From contig JAFGVK010000058.1 in the NCBI GenBank assembly GCA_016938035.1, positions 1-35,493 of the forward strand: DNA of 35,493 bases, given 5' to 3'. Position 1 is the stretch's first letter. Each line of letters starts with the position of its first letter. The translations under genes and the position numbers were made by a program. This document shows, in pieces, positions 24,152-34,844 of this stretch. Origin of the DNA: Deltaproteobacteria bacterium. Its GTDB lineage: Bacteria > Myxococcota_A > UBA796 > GCA-2862545. The notes below the pieces were generated by a model, which worked only from the letters and a program-made list of their open reading frames with translations, did no database searches and was not told where the DNA came from.

Positions 24152-24258
24152 GTTTGTTCGTGTCAGCCCCCTGCCGCGGCGCTCCACGGGCGCGGCGGGG
24201 GCTGCAAGGGGACGCAGCGCCCGATCCGATCGGCCACGATGATCGCGACCTCGTGCAT
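24152..24258 (-). repeat. Repeat module A, copy 4 (107 bp)
   Basis: It is nearly identical to copy 3 and lies 25 bp from it in the same orientation. It has the same hairpin and is not followed by a module B of its own, so it looks like a local tandem duplication of A. Confidence 0.85.
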
Positions 24259-24563
24259 AGCGCCGGATCTACCAGACGACTCGACGGCCATCACACGCAG
24301 GGGACGGACGTTTGGGCCGGATCTCCTGCCCGGGAGCGCCGCCGGGGAGGCCGAGGCCCCCGACGCCACCACGCCTGGAGCGCGCTCGGCGCCCGCGGGG
24401 CGGCGGCGCTCACGCTGAGGAGGGATCACCGCCCGGCTGCCAGCCAGCGCGCCCAAGGGTCGCACCAGAGGCGCACCATCCCGTGCATCGGGTCCGCTCC
24501 TGGCGCCAGCTCACCTCCCCAAAGGCGGCCCCCTCTCCTGACCGTCGAACCCCGGTGAAAGGG

Positions 24564-25904
24564 CTAGCGCACCAACCGGACCATGGTCACCTCGGGCAGG
24601 GGCGCGAACTCACCGGCCAGCTCCTCGGGGATGTGGATGTCGGCGTTTCCCTGGTGATCCACGTCGCCCCCGATCAGCACCCCGTAGAACTGGGCGTTCC
24701 CAAGGTAGTTGACGATCGACCCAGGTGCCTGGATCACCGCGTAGGTGGCGGTGTTGGCGTGGAAGGTGACCTCTCCGTTGGCCGAGTAGTCGGTCACCAC
24801 GTTCCCGTGATGATCGGTGGTCTCGGTGGTCTCGGTGGAGTCCACCTGGATCACGAAGTCCCGCGGATCTCCGCTGCCGGAGAGGCTGTTGACGATCGCC
24901 CTGGCCTGGAGGTTCACGTCGCCGTCCACGCAGAACACCACCGCGCCGGTGACGCTCAGCTCGATCTTGGTCCCGACGTTGAAATCCTCTAGGTAGTAGA
25001 CCTTGGGGTGCTCCTGAGTGCCGCCGGGGATGGTGATGGTGGTGTCATGGGACGGGCTGCCGTCGTCGAAGTAGGTCCCGGTGAAGGTGCCCGAACCGTG
25101 CCCGGTGGTCCCGGTCACGATCTGGCTCACCAGGGCGTTGTCGTTGGTGGTGCGGGCGTCGGCGCAGTCCACCTGCGCCACCTCCACGTCCTCGTCCATG
25201 TGGAACAGCTCGTCCACCCGGTACGCGTGGCCCCGGTCGTCGAGGGTGTCCCCGTAGCCGAGGGTTCCCCAGACATCGACGGAGCCCATGATGGTAAAGT
25301 CTCCGTTAGAGCAGGTGTTTCCGTCGTGTCCGATGTTGGATCCCCCGTACGCGCCGTCCGCGAGAGCGTAGGAGTCCACCTTGGGGTTGCCGTTCATCTC
25401 GTAGTTTCCGTCGCCGATCATCCCGCAGCCATGGGTGGAGCTGTTGCCGGTGATCGCCACGGCGATGGCCGAGGCTCCGGCTGTGGGGGCGCTCATCCCC
25501 ACCAGACCCGCGATCACGGGCTCCACAGGGGCGCTGCGCACCTGGACCCTCACCGCGTTCACCTCGGGATCTGTGGGGCCCTTCGCCGTAAAGACCTGCT
25601 CTCCAAAATCCCAGAGCCCGAACTCAACACCCCCCCTCGGGATCGTGAACCCCGACCCAAACATGGGGTTCACCTCCACCGTCTGCTCCGCGCGGTCCAC
25701 CGCCACGGTGTACTCGCGTTCCCCGATCAGCGCCGAGCTAGCGGCGAGGGTCGCGGCGTCCGCCACCGCCTGAGCCGAGGAGCGGGCGGTGTAGAAGCTG
25801 CTGCCGTCGATCGCGAGCGCGGTGGCAGCCAGGATCATGGGCAGCATGATGACGAACTGAGCGGCGCTGCTACCCCGACGCCCAACGAAACGTTCGCTTC
25901 TCAT
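24564..25904 (-). CDS. TadG-like pilus assembly protein
   Basis: This 446-aa protein has the Tad N-terminal module RRGSSAAQFVIMLPMILAAT followed by DGSSFYTARSSAQAVADAAT and LAASSAL: a single membrane helix, then the alpha-helical region typical of TadG-like proteins. The large extracytoplasmic part is beta-rich with Gly/Asn/Thr. Its C-terminal third (TATYAVIQAPGSIVNYLGNA, FYGVLIGGDVDHQGNADIH) resembles DUF7305-like modules seen in some pilus tip or polymer-forming proteins. Start ATG 25904 has GGAGAG upstream. It follows the tadE-like gene on the same strand by 107 bp. No tadA/B/C, rcpA/C or flp gene is in the window, so the secretion machinery must be elsewhere. Confidence 0.8.
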   Translation of the reverse strand: MRSERFVGRRGSSAAQFVIMLPMILAATALAIDGSSFYTARSSAQAVADAATLAASSALIGEREYTVAVDRAEQTVEVNPMFGSGFTIPRGGVEFGLWDFGEQVFTAKGPTDPEVNAVRVQVRSAPVEPVIAGLVGMSAPTAGASAIAVAITGNSSTHGCGMIGDGNYEMNGNPKVDSYALADGAYGGSNIGHDGNTCSNGDFTIMGSVDVWGTLGYGDTLDDRGHAYRVDELFHMDEDVEVAQVDCADARTTNDNALVSQIVTGTTGHGSGTFTGTYFDDGSPSHDTTITIPGGTQEHPKVYYLEDFNVGTKIELSVTGAVVFCVDGDVNLQARAIVNSLSGSGDPRDFVIQVDSTETTETTDHHGNVVTDYSANGEVTFHANTATYAVIQAPGSIVNYLGNAQFYGVLIGGDVDHQGNADIHIPEELAGEFAPLPEVTMVRLVR

Positions 25905-26011
25905 GATCTCTCCAAAGCGTGTTGTCCTCAGACAAAGTGAACCGCCGCAACCTCACAGCGCCCCCTGAACTAGGCGCTGGCGCGCCGAGCGCGCGCCCAG
26001 CCCCAGCGCCT

Positions 26012-26443
26012 TCACGACGAGGGATCAGGCCCCTGATCTTCCACCCGCATCAGAAACTGCCACTGGATGTTGCGAGGGGCCGGAGTCAACCCGAACAAGG
26101 GCTCGTAGGGTAGCTCCACCTGCACTCCAACCAGCTGATCCGGCCAGGCGCTCGCTCCATCCACCGCCCGGACCGTGCCGCGGGTGCCAAAGCCCGCGTC
26201 GACCAGCGCGCTCCGAGTAGCAGACTCCACCAAGGCCCCCCACTCCCCCGCCGAGTGGTCGTAGTCCATCACGGCGACCTCACGCACCGTGCCTCGAACG
26301 ACCGAGATGACCGATTGCTCCTGAAAGAAGTACCAGGAGAAGTCAAGCATGGCGCCGATGAACACCAGCAGCACGGGAAAGATGAGCCCGAATTCGATGG
26401 CGTTGGAGCCCCTTCGGCGGAACCCACGACCGCGTTCCATCAT
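26012..26443 (-). CDS. TadE-like pseudopilin
   Basis: This protein is 143 aa from ATG 26443 (MMERGRGFRRRGSNAIEFGL...). The TTG at 26479 would only add residues without signal character. RRGSNAIEFGLIFPVLLVFI is the class III prepilin-like TadE motif: a basic N-terminus, Gly/Ser before a conserved Glu, then a hydrophobic helix. A prepilin peptidase such as TadV would cut before the helix. The remaining 90 residues are soluble and carry no further motif. It stands upstream of the TadG-like gene on the same strand; both could be minor components of a Tad/Flp-type pilus. Confidence 0.82.
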   Translation of the reverse strand: MMERGRGFRRRGSNAIEFGLIFPVLLVFIGAMLDFSWYFFQEQSVISVVRGTVREVAVMDYDHSAGEWGALVESATRSALVDAGFGTRGTVRAVDGASAWPDQLVGVQVELPYEPLFGLTPAPRNIQWQFLMRVEDQGPDPSS

Positions 26444-26576
26444 GGAATCATCCAGTGAGAGGAGAGTGGAGACAGGCAAAAGGCTGATAGCCCATCCCTA
26501 ATGTACCACCCTCCGCGCAGCCTGAGGCAGGCGCGATGGTAAGGCATCGTTAGGGAAAACCGCGATTACCGGCGGA

Positions 26577-27737
26577 CTACCTTACGCTGCGATCGATGGC
26601 GTGCTGCCAGCGCTGCACCGCCGCCGCGGAGCCAAGGACGATGAGGTGGGCCCCCGCCTCAAGGAGCATTTCCTTGGGGGGAACGTGCACATACTCGCCA
26701 TTCACCCGCCTCACCGCCATCACCACCAGGTCCTGCCCGTGGTAGACCCCCACCTCCGACAGCCTCCTCCCGGCGAGGTTGGAGCCGGGTGTGATGAGGA
26801 GCTGCGACACCCTCACGTCCTTGTCCATGTTCCGGAGCATCACGTCGAGGAACTCGACGACCTGCGGGCGGATCAGCTCCGAGGACATCCGCATGGCGCC
26901 GATGTGCGTGGTGCTCACGACCGAGTTGGCGCCGGCCCGGTACAGCTTGGGCACAGAGGCAGGCTCCACCGCCTTGGCCACGATCCGCAGCTTGTCATTG
27001 AGGGCCCGCGCCGAGAGGGTGAGGAACAGGTTGTCCCTGTCGTCGGGCAGCGCCGCCGCGAGCCCGGTCGCGTCAGCGATCCCCGCGGCGCGGAGCACCT
27101 CGTCGTCCTCCGCCGACCCCACCACATAGGGGAACTCGCGCCCCACCTCCGCCGATGCGGCGAGGAGCTGCTTCTCGTGGTTGTCCACCGCCACGAAGGG
27201 GGTGTGGGTCGCGATGAGCTCGCGGATCACGTCCACCCCGGTGCGCCCCGCGCCCACCACCACGAAGTGACCTCTCATCTGGCTGATCTTGCCGCTCATT
27301 CGGTTCCTCCGGAGCACCCCGCCGAGATCGCCCTCGACGATCAGCGCGGTGAGGGTCGAGGCGAAGTACAGGAGCGTCCCGCTCCCCAGGAGGATCAGGA
27401 GCACCGTCCAGAGGCGAGCCAAGCCCAGCCCGTCCATGCCCGGCAGGGTCTCGCCGAACCCTACGGTGGAGAGGGTGATGAGCGTCATATAGGCGCAGTC
27501 GCCCCAGTCCCAGCGGCCGTCGCCCAGCCACCAGTAGCCCGCGGTCCCCACCATGACGACCATGAGGAGGAACACCGCGGCGGTCCACATCCGCCGCATG
27601 TGCTTGTAGAAGGCCTGGTCGAGCGCCCCCCCGCCGTAGCCTGTTCCCCGCGCCCTCCGCCGGGAGGAGCCGTGCCAGCCCGCGAGCCTGAGCTTCACGC
27701 CCAAGCCCAAGCGCGCCGCCCCCACCCAGAGCGCCAT
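26577..27737 (-). CDS. Two-helix potassium channel with RCK (TrkA-N/TrkA-C) domain
   Basis: This 386-aa protein has TM1 (about 52-71), a pore loop with TLITLSTVGFGE (85-96; TVGFG selectivity filter) and TM2 (about 109-133), the topology of MthK/KcsA-type channels. A cytoplasmic RCK domain follows: Rossmann motif VVVGAGRTGVDVIREL (about 159-174), VVGSAEDDEVLRAAGI, and DDRDNLFLTLSARALN. A C-terminal TrkA-C region occupies about 300-380. Ion conduction is probably gated by nucleotide or divalent cation binding to the RCK ring. The N-terminal 45 residues are basic and the true start could be later. It begins 4 bp after the stop of the pseudokinase gene, so the two are probably co-expressed. Confidence 0.9.
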   Translation of the reverse strand: MALWVGAARLGLGVKLRLAGWHGSSRRRARGTGYGGGALDQAFYKHMRRMWTAAVFLLMVVMVGTAGYWWLGDGRWDWGDCAYMTLITLSTVGFGETLPGMDGLGLARLWTVLLILLGSGTLLYFASTLTALIVEGDLGGVLRRNRMSGKISQMRGHFVVVGAGRTGVDVIRELIATHTPFVAVDNHEKQLLAASAEVGREFPYVVGSAEDDEVLRAAGIADATGLAAALPDDRDNLFLTLSARALNDKLRIVAKAVEPASVPKLYRAGANSVVSTTHIGAMRMSSELIRPQVVEFLDVMLRNMDKDVRVSQLLITPGSNLAGRRLSEVGVYHGQDLVVMAVRRVNGEYVHVPPKEMLLEAGAHLIVLGSAAAVQRWQHAIDRSVR

Positions 27738-27741
27738 CGCC

Positions 27742-29874
27742 TCACAGCACGAACCGCCACAGGAGCCACAGGGCCATCACCACCACCATCAGGCCCACCG
27801 CGATGGGCGCGATCTGCATCACCTTCGCGGGGGGCTCCTCCTCCGGCAGGGACGGGGGCTCCGGGAGGTCATCGCCCACCTCAGGTCCCGACTCCGTGGG
27901 GTCGTCATCCATCCCGAGGAAGTCCTCCTCGTCCGCGGCCTCCAGGTGCGCGGGGCCAGGCATCACCACCGGAGACGGGCCAGCGGCCGGCACCACCGAC
28001 GGTCCGGGAGCTGGCATCATCACCGGAGACGGGCCTGGCGGGAGGGTGGGGATCGACTGCACCATCACCACCGGCCCCTCACCGAGGGCGGCGACAGGCT
28101 CCCCAGCGCTGGGGGCTGAGTCCTCGAGCGCCTCCGCCGCCACCGCGGTGGGGGCCAGGGGCTGTGGGACATCCTCTGGCGCCCGCTCCTCGGGCACCGG
28201 GGTGAGCGCCCTCCGGGGGGCCAGCGGCGCGCTGTCCGCCGGCTGCTCCTCCGGCAGCGGGACCATCGTGTCGGAGCTCTGAGGGGCGCGCATCGGCTCC
28301 GGCGGCGCCTCCGGCGGGAGGGCGGGGGCGGGACGTTCCCGCACCACCGGCACTGGGGGTGCCACCCGGACCGGCTCCTCGACCAGCTGCCTGGACGGCG
28401 GCGGCGCGTCGACCACCACCCCCTCGAAGCCCCGCGCCCTCGCCAGGGTGGCCAGCACCAGGCTGCTCCCCAGGGGGAGGGTAAGATCCTGAGATCCCCC
28501 CTCGTCCTCCGCGACCTGGGCAAACAGCCCCTTGCTCTCGAAGGGGATGGTCAGGCGGAGGGACCGTGGCGAGGCGCCAAAGGCCTCCCGCACCGCCACC
28601 GCGTCGAGCACCACCTGCCCGGAGATCACCCGATCGACGCGCTCCTCCCCATCACCGCACAGATCGCGCAGCGCCTCGCGCTTCACCGCGACCCTGGCGC
28701 TGCCCGCGCGGACCTTGAGGAGCGGGCGGCTCACCGCCTCCTCCGCCGCCTTGGCGACCACCGCGGCGTCCACCGACAGCTCGACCCTCCCCTCCCTGGA
28801 TCGCGCCACCTCACCGGGGACCCGGAGCTCCACCGCCACCACCACTGAGGGCTGGAATTCCCCGGTGTCGCGCACCTCGTCCACCTCGCGCGCCCCGGCG
28901 AGCTCAGTGGGCGACCGATCGTCAAACAGCTCGGTGGCGCCTGCCTCCACGTACAGCTCAGTCTCCTGGTGCTCCACGTAGATCTCGGTCTCCTGGAGGT
29001 CCGACGCGAACTCCGTGGGGAGCGCCTCCAGCTCCTCCTCGGCCGGGTCCTCGGCGAGCAGCTCGCCCAGCTCGCGCCGCGTGGAGCCGCTGCCCGCCTT
29101 GCGCTCCAGGTCCAGCAGCTCTCTCCGGGCCGCGCCCATGTTCGGGTAGCGATCGCTCGGGTCCGAGGACATCAGGCGGGCGAGCACCCGCCCCAGCCCC
29201 GGCCACTGGCTCACCACCGGCGCGATCGAGAGGCCGGGGTCGCCCCGCTCAGCCGCTGTACGCGCGTCCTCCCCCTGCCAGGGGGGGTCGCCGGTCACCA
29301 GCCCGAGGGTGATCGCCCCCAGCGACCACTGGTCTGTCTCTGGCCCAGGCCTGGCGCCTCGGGCGATCTCAGGCGCCATCCAGGCGGCGTCTAGCGGCCG
29401 GAACGCCCCGAAGCCCAGGAGCCACAGCGCCCCGTCCGGCCCGAGCAGCACCCGCTCTGGAGACAGCGTGCCGTGGACCGTCGCCTTGCGGTGGGCGTGC
29501 TGCAGGGCGCCAGCGAGCTCGACAGCGATGTCCATCACCGTGGCGGGCCGCATGGAGAGCTTCCCCCGCCGCCGCGCCTCCATCACCTGAGCCAGGCTCC
29601 CCCCCCGCACCCGGCCCAGCACCAGCGCGCCGCTGCCGCCGTAGTACGCGAGGTGCGCCGGCACCCGCTCGTCCTCTAGCGCCCGATACCGCTCAGAGGC
29701 GCGCTGCAGGGCCGCGCGCTGCTCCAGGGTCGGCGCGGCGCCCAGCAGGCAGACCATCGCCTCCGGGGGCTGGTGGTGGTCCGCGCGCACCGCGGCGTAC
29801 CAGTCTCCGTCCTCGCCGATGGCGATAGGAGCTGTGATCTCGTAGGGTCCCACGCGGAGCCCGATGGCTGACAT
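27742..29874 (-). CDS. Membrane-anchored protein pseudokinase
   Basis: This protein is 710 aa from ATG 29874 (AGGAGG upstream, then MSAIGLRVGPYEI, the normal start of bacterial Ser/Thr kinase domains). The kinase fold runs to about 280, but the signature residues are gone. The HRD motif reads HGT (134-136), DFG reads GFG (154-156), and the VAIK region (about 38-46) has no Lys. MAPE (166-169), the DQWSLG helix and a DRYPN segment remain. The middle has acidic TE-rich motifs (ETEIYV, ETELYV, ATELFD, PTELAG), then a beta-rich domain (about 350-500), a long Pro-rich linker and a single C-terminal helix (IAPIAVGLMVVVMALWLLWR). It is likely a scaffold or receptor held in the inner membrane with its kinase-like domain in the cytoplasm. 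Confidence 0.82.
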   Translation of the reverse strand: MSAIGLRVGPYEITAPIAIGEDGDWYAAVRADHHQPPEAMVCLLGAAPTLEQRAALQRASERYRALEDERVPAHLAYYGGSGALVLGRVRGGSLAQVMEARRRGKLSMRPATVMDIAVELAGALQHAHRKATVHGTLSPERVLLGPDGALWLLGFGAFRPLDAAWMAPEIARGARPGPETDQWSLGAITLGLVTGDPPWQGEDARTAAERGDPGLSIAPVVSQWPGLGRVLARLMSSDPSDRYPNMGAARRELLDLERKAGSGSTRRELGELLAEDPAEEELEALPTEFASDLQETEIYVEHQETELYVEAGATELFDDRSPTELAGAREVDEVRDTGEFQPSVVVAVELRVPGEVARSREGRVELSVDAAVVAKAAEEAVSRPLLKVRAGSARVAVKREALRDLCGDGEERVDRVISGQVVLDAVAVREAFGASPRSLRLTIPFESKGLFAQVAEDEGGSQDLTLPLGSSLVLATLARARGFEGVVVDAPPPSRQLVEEPVRVAPPVPVVRERPAPALPPEAPPEPMRAPQSSDTMVPLPEEQPADSAPLAPRRALTPVPEERAPEDVPQPLAPTAVAAEALEDSAPSAGEPVAALGEGPVVMVQSIPTLPPGPSPVMMPAPGPSVVPAAGPSPVVMPGPAHLEAADEEDFLGMDDDPTESGPEVGDDLPEPPSLPEEEPPAKVMQIAPIAVGLMVVVMALWLLWRFVL

Positions 29875-29965
29875 CCCACCTCCTCTCGGCCCCCGTCCGT
29901 GTTGACGGGAGCCCCGGGGCAGCTGCCTAGTATGCCCCCTCACGGCGGGGCGCAACGGGCGCGGT

Positions 29966-30358
29966 TCAGCCGAGCTTCAGGCGGGCCTCAGCGAGCTCCA
30001 GGCGCGCCTCGAGCACCTTCCACTCTTCGGGGCTAGCGCCCACCATCGCGGCGGACACCGCCTCGCGCTCTGCCTCTGCGGCGGCCCGATCGATCTGCGC
30101 GGGGCGCTCACACGAGTCGGTGAGCACCACGACGTGGTTGCCCGACACCTCCGCGAAGCCGCGCCCTACCGCGAAGGCGAGCTCCTCCCCGTCGGCGAGC
30201 AGGCGGATGACCCCTCCCCGCACCAAGCTCAACACGCGATCGTGCCCGGCGAGCACCTGGTACTCGCCCTCCCACCCGGAGACGGAGATGTCGCGCGCCT
30301 CCCCGTGAAAGACCTGAGCCTCTGGGGTGACGATGGTGATCAGGAGAGAGTCAGACAT
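29966..30358 (-). CDS. atpC: ATP synthase subunit epsilon
   Basis: This 130-aa protein (MSDSLLITIVTPEAQVFHGE...) has the epsilon beta-sandwich with GWEGEYQVLAGHDRVLSLVR and a C-terminal helical hairpin (AAEAEREAVSAAMVG, EARLELAEARLKL). It forms part of the rotating F1 central stalk and regulates ATP hydrolysis. The start ATG 30358 follows the atpD stop by 1 bp (TGATATG); a longer frame upstream is only a shadow of atpD. It is the last gene of the atp operon, 91 bp before the pseudokinase gene. Confidence 0.95.
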   Translation of the reverse strand: MSDSLLITIVTPEAQVFHGEARDISVSGWEGEYQVLAGHDRVLSLVRGGVIRLLADGEELAFAVGRGFAEVSGNHVVVLTDSCERPAQIDRAAAEAEREAVSAAMVGASPEEWKVLEARLELAEARLKLG

Positions 30359-30359
30359 A

Positions 30360-32722
<2,363 letters not shown>

Positions 32723-32731
32723 TCAAGCCTC

Positions 32732-34261
32732 CTAGGCGACCCAGGTGGACTTGAAGGCCTTGAGCGCGTCGATGATCTGCCCGCGGAGGTTGTCCTTCTT
32801 GAGGGACCCCTTCGCGCGCATCGCCGCCACCAGATCACCGCGCTGGCTCACCATGTGCTCCACCGCCGCGTTGAGGAAGGGGTTGACGTGCTTCATCTCC
32901 ACATCGTCGAGCACCCCGTCGGTGCCCGCCAGGATCTGGATCACCTGGTGCTCCACCGGCAGGGGGAGGTACTGCACCTGCTTGAGCAGCTCGGTGAGGC
33001 GCTCGCCCCGCTTGAGCTGGAGCTGGGTGGAGGCGTCCAGATCGGACGCGAACTGGGCGAAGGCGGCCAGCTCGCGGTACTGGGCGAGGGTGAGGCGCAG
33101 GGCGCCCGCCACCTCCTTCATGAACTTGACCTGGGCCGCACCGCCGACGCGGGACACCGAGAGGCCCGCGTTCACCGCAGGGCGCTGCCCGCGGTTGAAC
33201 ATCTCGGTCTCCAGGAAGATCTGCCCGTCGGTGATCGAGATCACGTTGGTGGGGATGTAGGCCGACACGTCGCCGGCCTGCGTCTCGATGATCGGGAGGG
33301 CGGTGAGGGAGCCGGAGCCCTCGCCCTTCGACATCTTCGCCGCGCGCTCGAGGAGCCGGGAGTGGAGGTAGAACACGTCGCCGGGGAAGGCCTCGCGCCC
33401 TGGCGGACGGCGGAGGAGCAGCGAGAGCTGCCGGTAGGCGACCGCGTGCTTGGAGAGGTCGTCGTACACCGCGAGGGCGTGCTGGCCGCTGTCGCGGAAG
33501 TACTCGCCCATGGTGCAGCCCGTGTAGGGCGCCAGGAACTGGAGGGGCGCCGACGCCGAGGCCGTCGCGGAGACGACGGTGGTGTACTCCATCGCGCCGT
33601 ACTTCTTCAGCTTGTCCACCACCTGGGCGACGGTGGACTGCTTCTGCCCGATGGCGATGTAGAAGCAGTGCACCCTGCGCTCAGGATCGTCCTTGAACTC
33701 GCGCTGGGCGATGATCGTGTCGATAGCCACCGCGGTCTTGCCGGTCTGCCGGTCGCCGATGATCAGCTCGCGCTGACCGCGCCCGATCGGGGTCATGGCG
33801 TCGATGGCCTTGATCCCGGTCTGGAGCGGCTCATGGACCGACTGGCGGGCCACGATGCCGGGCGCCTTGATCTCGACCATGCGGGTCTGAGTGGTGTTGA
33901 GGGGAGGGCCGCCGTCGATGGGCTGCCCCAGCGCGTCGACCACCCGGCCCATCAGCTCCGGGCCGACGGGGACCTGGACGATCTGGCCGGTGCGCTTGAC
34001 CTCGTCGCCCTCGTGGAGGCCGTTGTCCGATCCGAAGATCGCGACGCCGACGTTGTCTTCCTCGAGGTTGAGGACCATGCCCATGACGCCGCCGGGGAAC
34101 TCGAGGAGCTCCCCCGCCATGGCGCTCTCGAGGCCGTACACTCGGGCGATACCGTCGCCTACGGACAGGATGGTGCCGGTCTCTGCGACCGTGACCCGGG
34201 ACGCATAGCCCTGGATCTGCTGCTTGAGGATTTCGCTGATCTCGTCGGCGCGAATGGCCAT
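32732..34261 (-). CDS. atpA: ATP synthase subunit alpha
   Basis: This protein is 509 aa from ATG 34261 (AGGAG upstream; [20 protein letters not shown]). Upstream in-frame codons belong to the end of atpH and are discarded. The non-catalytic nucleotide-binding subunit shows Walker A GDRQTGKT (169-176), [20 protein letters not shown], and the [20 protein letters not shown] block. It sits 9 bp before atpG. No truncation is seen. Confidence 0.98.
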   Translation of the reverse strand: MAIRADEISEILKQQIQGYASRVTVAETGTILSVGDGIARVYGLESAMAGELLEFPGGVMGMVLNLEEDNVGVAIFGSDNGLHEGDEVKRTGQIVQVPVGPELMGRVVDALGQPIDGGPPLNTTQTRMVEIKAPGIVARQSVHEPLQTGIKAIDAMTPIGRGQRELIIGDRQTGKTAVAIDTIIAQREFKDDPERRVHCFYIAIGQKQSTVAQVVDKLKKYGAMEYTTVVSATASASAPLQFLAPYTGCTMGEYFRDSGQHALAVYDDLSKHAVAYRQLSLLLRRPPGREAFPGDVFYLHSRLLERAAKMSKGEGSGSLTALPIIETQAGDVSAYIPTNVISITDGQIFLETEMFNRGQRPAVNAGLSVSRVGGAAQVKFMKEVAGALRLTLAQYRELAAFAQFASDLDASTQLQLKRGERLTELLKQVQYLPLPVEHQVIQILAGTDGVLDDVEMKHVNPFLNAAVEHMVSQRGDLVAAMRAKGSLKKDNLRGQIIDALKAFKSTWVA

Positions 34262-34280
34262 GGGAAAGCTCCTGCCGTTC

Positions 34281-34844
34281 TCAGGCTTCTGGGACGACCC
34301 TAGCGTGAATGAGCTGATGTTTGATTTCAGAGAGGCGTGTGCGGAGGGAGGCGTCATACACCTTGCCCCCTACCCTGGCGATGATGCCCCCGAGGAGCTC
34401 GGGGACCACCTTGGTGTCGAGGATCACCGACCTGCCGGTGAGCTGCTCCAGCGCGACCCGGACCTCGATCTCGAGCTGCGGGGTGAGCGGCTCCGCCGCG
34501 TCGACCGCGACCCGGACCCTGCCCGCCCGCTCGTCGGCGATGGCGAGGCACTCCTCGACGATGTCGGGGAACAGGACCATGCGGCCCTTGTCGAGCACCA
34601 GGCGGAGGAGGTTCGCGCTGAGGGGCTGAAGCGACAAGCGCTCCAGCACCGCGTCGAGCACCCTGCGGCGCTCGTCGAGGGTGAAGAGCGGAGCGCTGAG
34701 GGCCTGAAAGGCCGCGCCGCCCTCACCCTGGAGCGCGGCGAGCGCGTCGTTGAGGTCCGCGACCCCAGCCGCGGCCTGGCCCTCGCCCTGGAGCAGGTCC
34801 ATGAAGGCCGCCGCGTACCGGCGGGCGATGTTGCGATCACCCAT
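34281..34844 (-). CDS. atpH: ATP synthase subunit delta (OSCP)
   Basis: This 187-aa protein has the delta N-terminal helical domain ([14 protein letters not shown]) and the C-terminal signature [20 protein letters not shown] followed by [11 protein letters not shown]. It joins the peripheral stalk (b subunits) to the top of F1. Its ATG lies 8 bp inside the end of atpF, implying coupling, and its stop is 19 bp before atpA. Confidence 0.96.
   Translation of the reverse strand: MGDRNIARRYAAAFMDLLQGEGQAAAGVADLNDALAALQGEGGAAFQALSAPLFTLDERRRVLDAVLERLSLQPLSANLLRLVLDKGRMVLFPDIVEECLAIADERAGRVRVAVDAAEPLTPQLEIEVRVALEQLTGRSVILDTKVVPELLGGIIARVGGKVYDASLRTRLSEIKHQLIHARVVPEA

Larger units (their letters stand above)
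23390..24563. other. Intergenic region with repeat modules in reverse orientation
   Basis: This 1.2-kb gap holds repeat modules A (twice), B and C on the minus strand (23760-24258) and a possible small membrane-protein frame next to creD. The part from 24259 to 24563 shows no gene; it has a GGCCGGATCTCCTGCC word at about 24310 resembling the end of module B. Confidence 0.6.

Noticed and set aside
24020-24258. Tandem A modules as a CRISPR array
   Set aside because: Only two units with a 107-bp repeat and a 25-bp gap, and dispersed copies elsewhere; this does not fit CRISPR repeat or spacer sizes.
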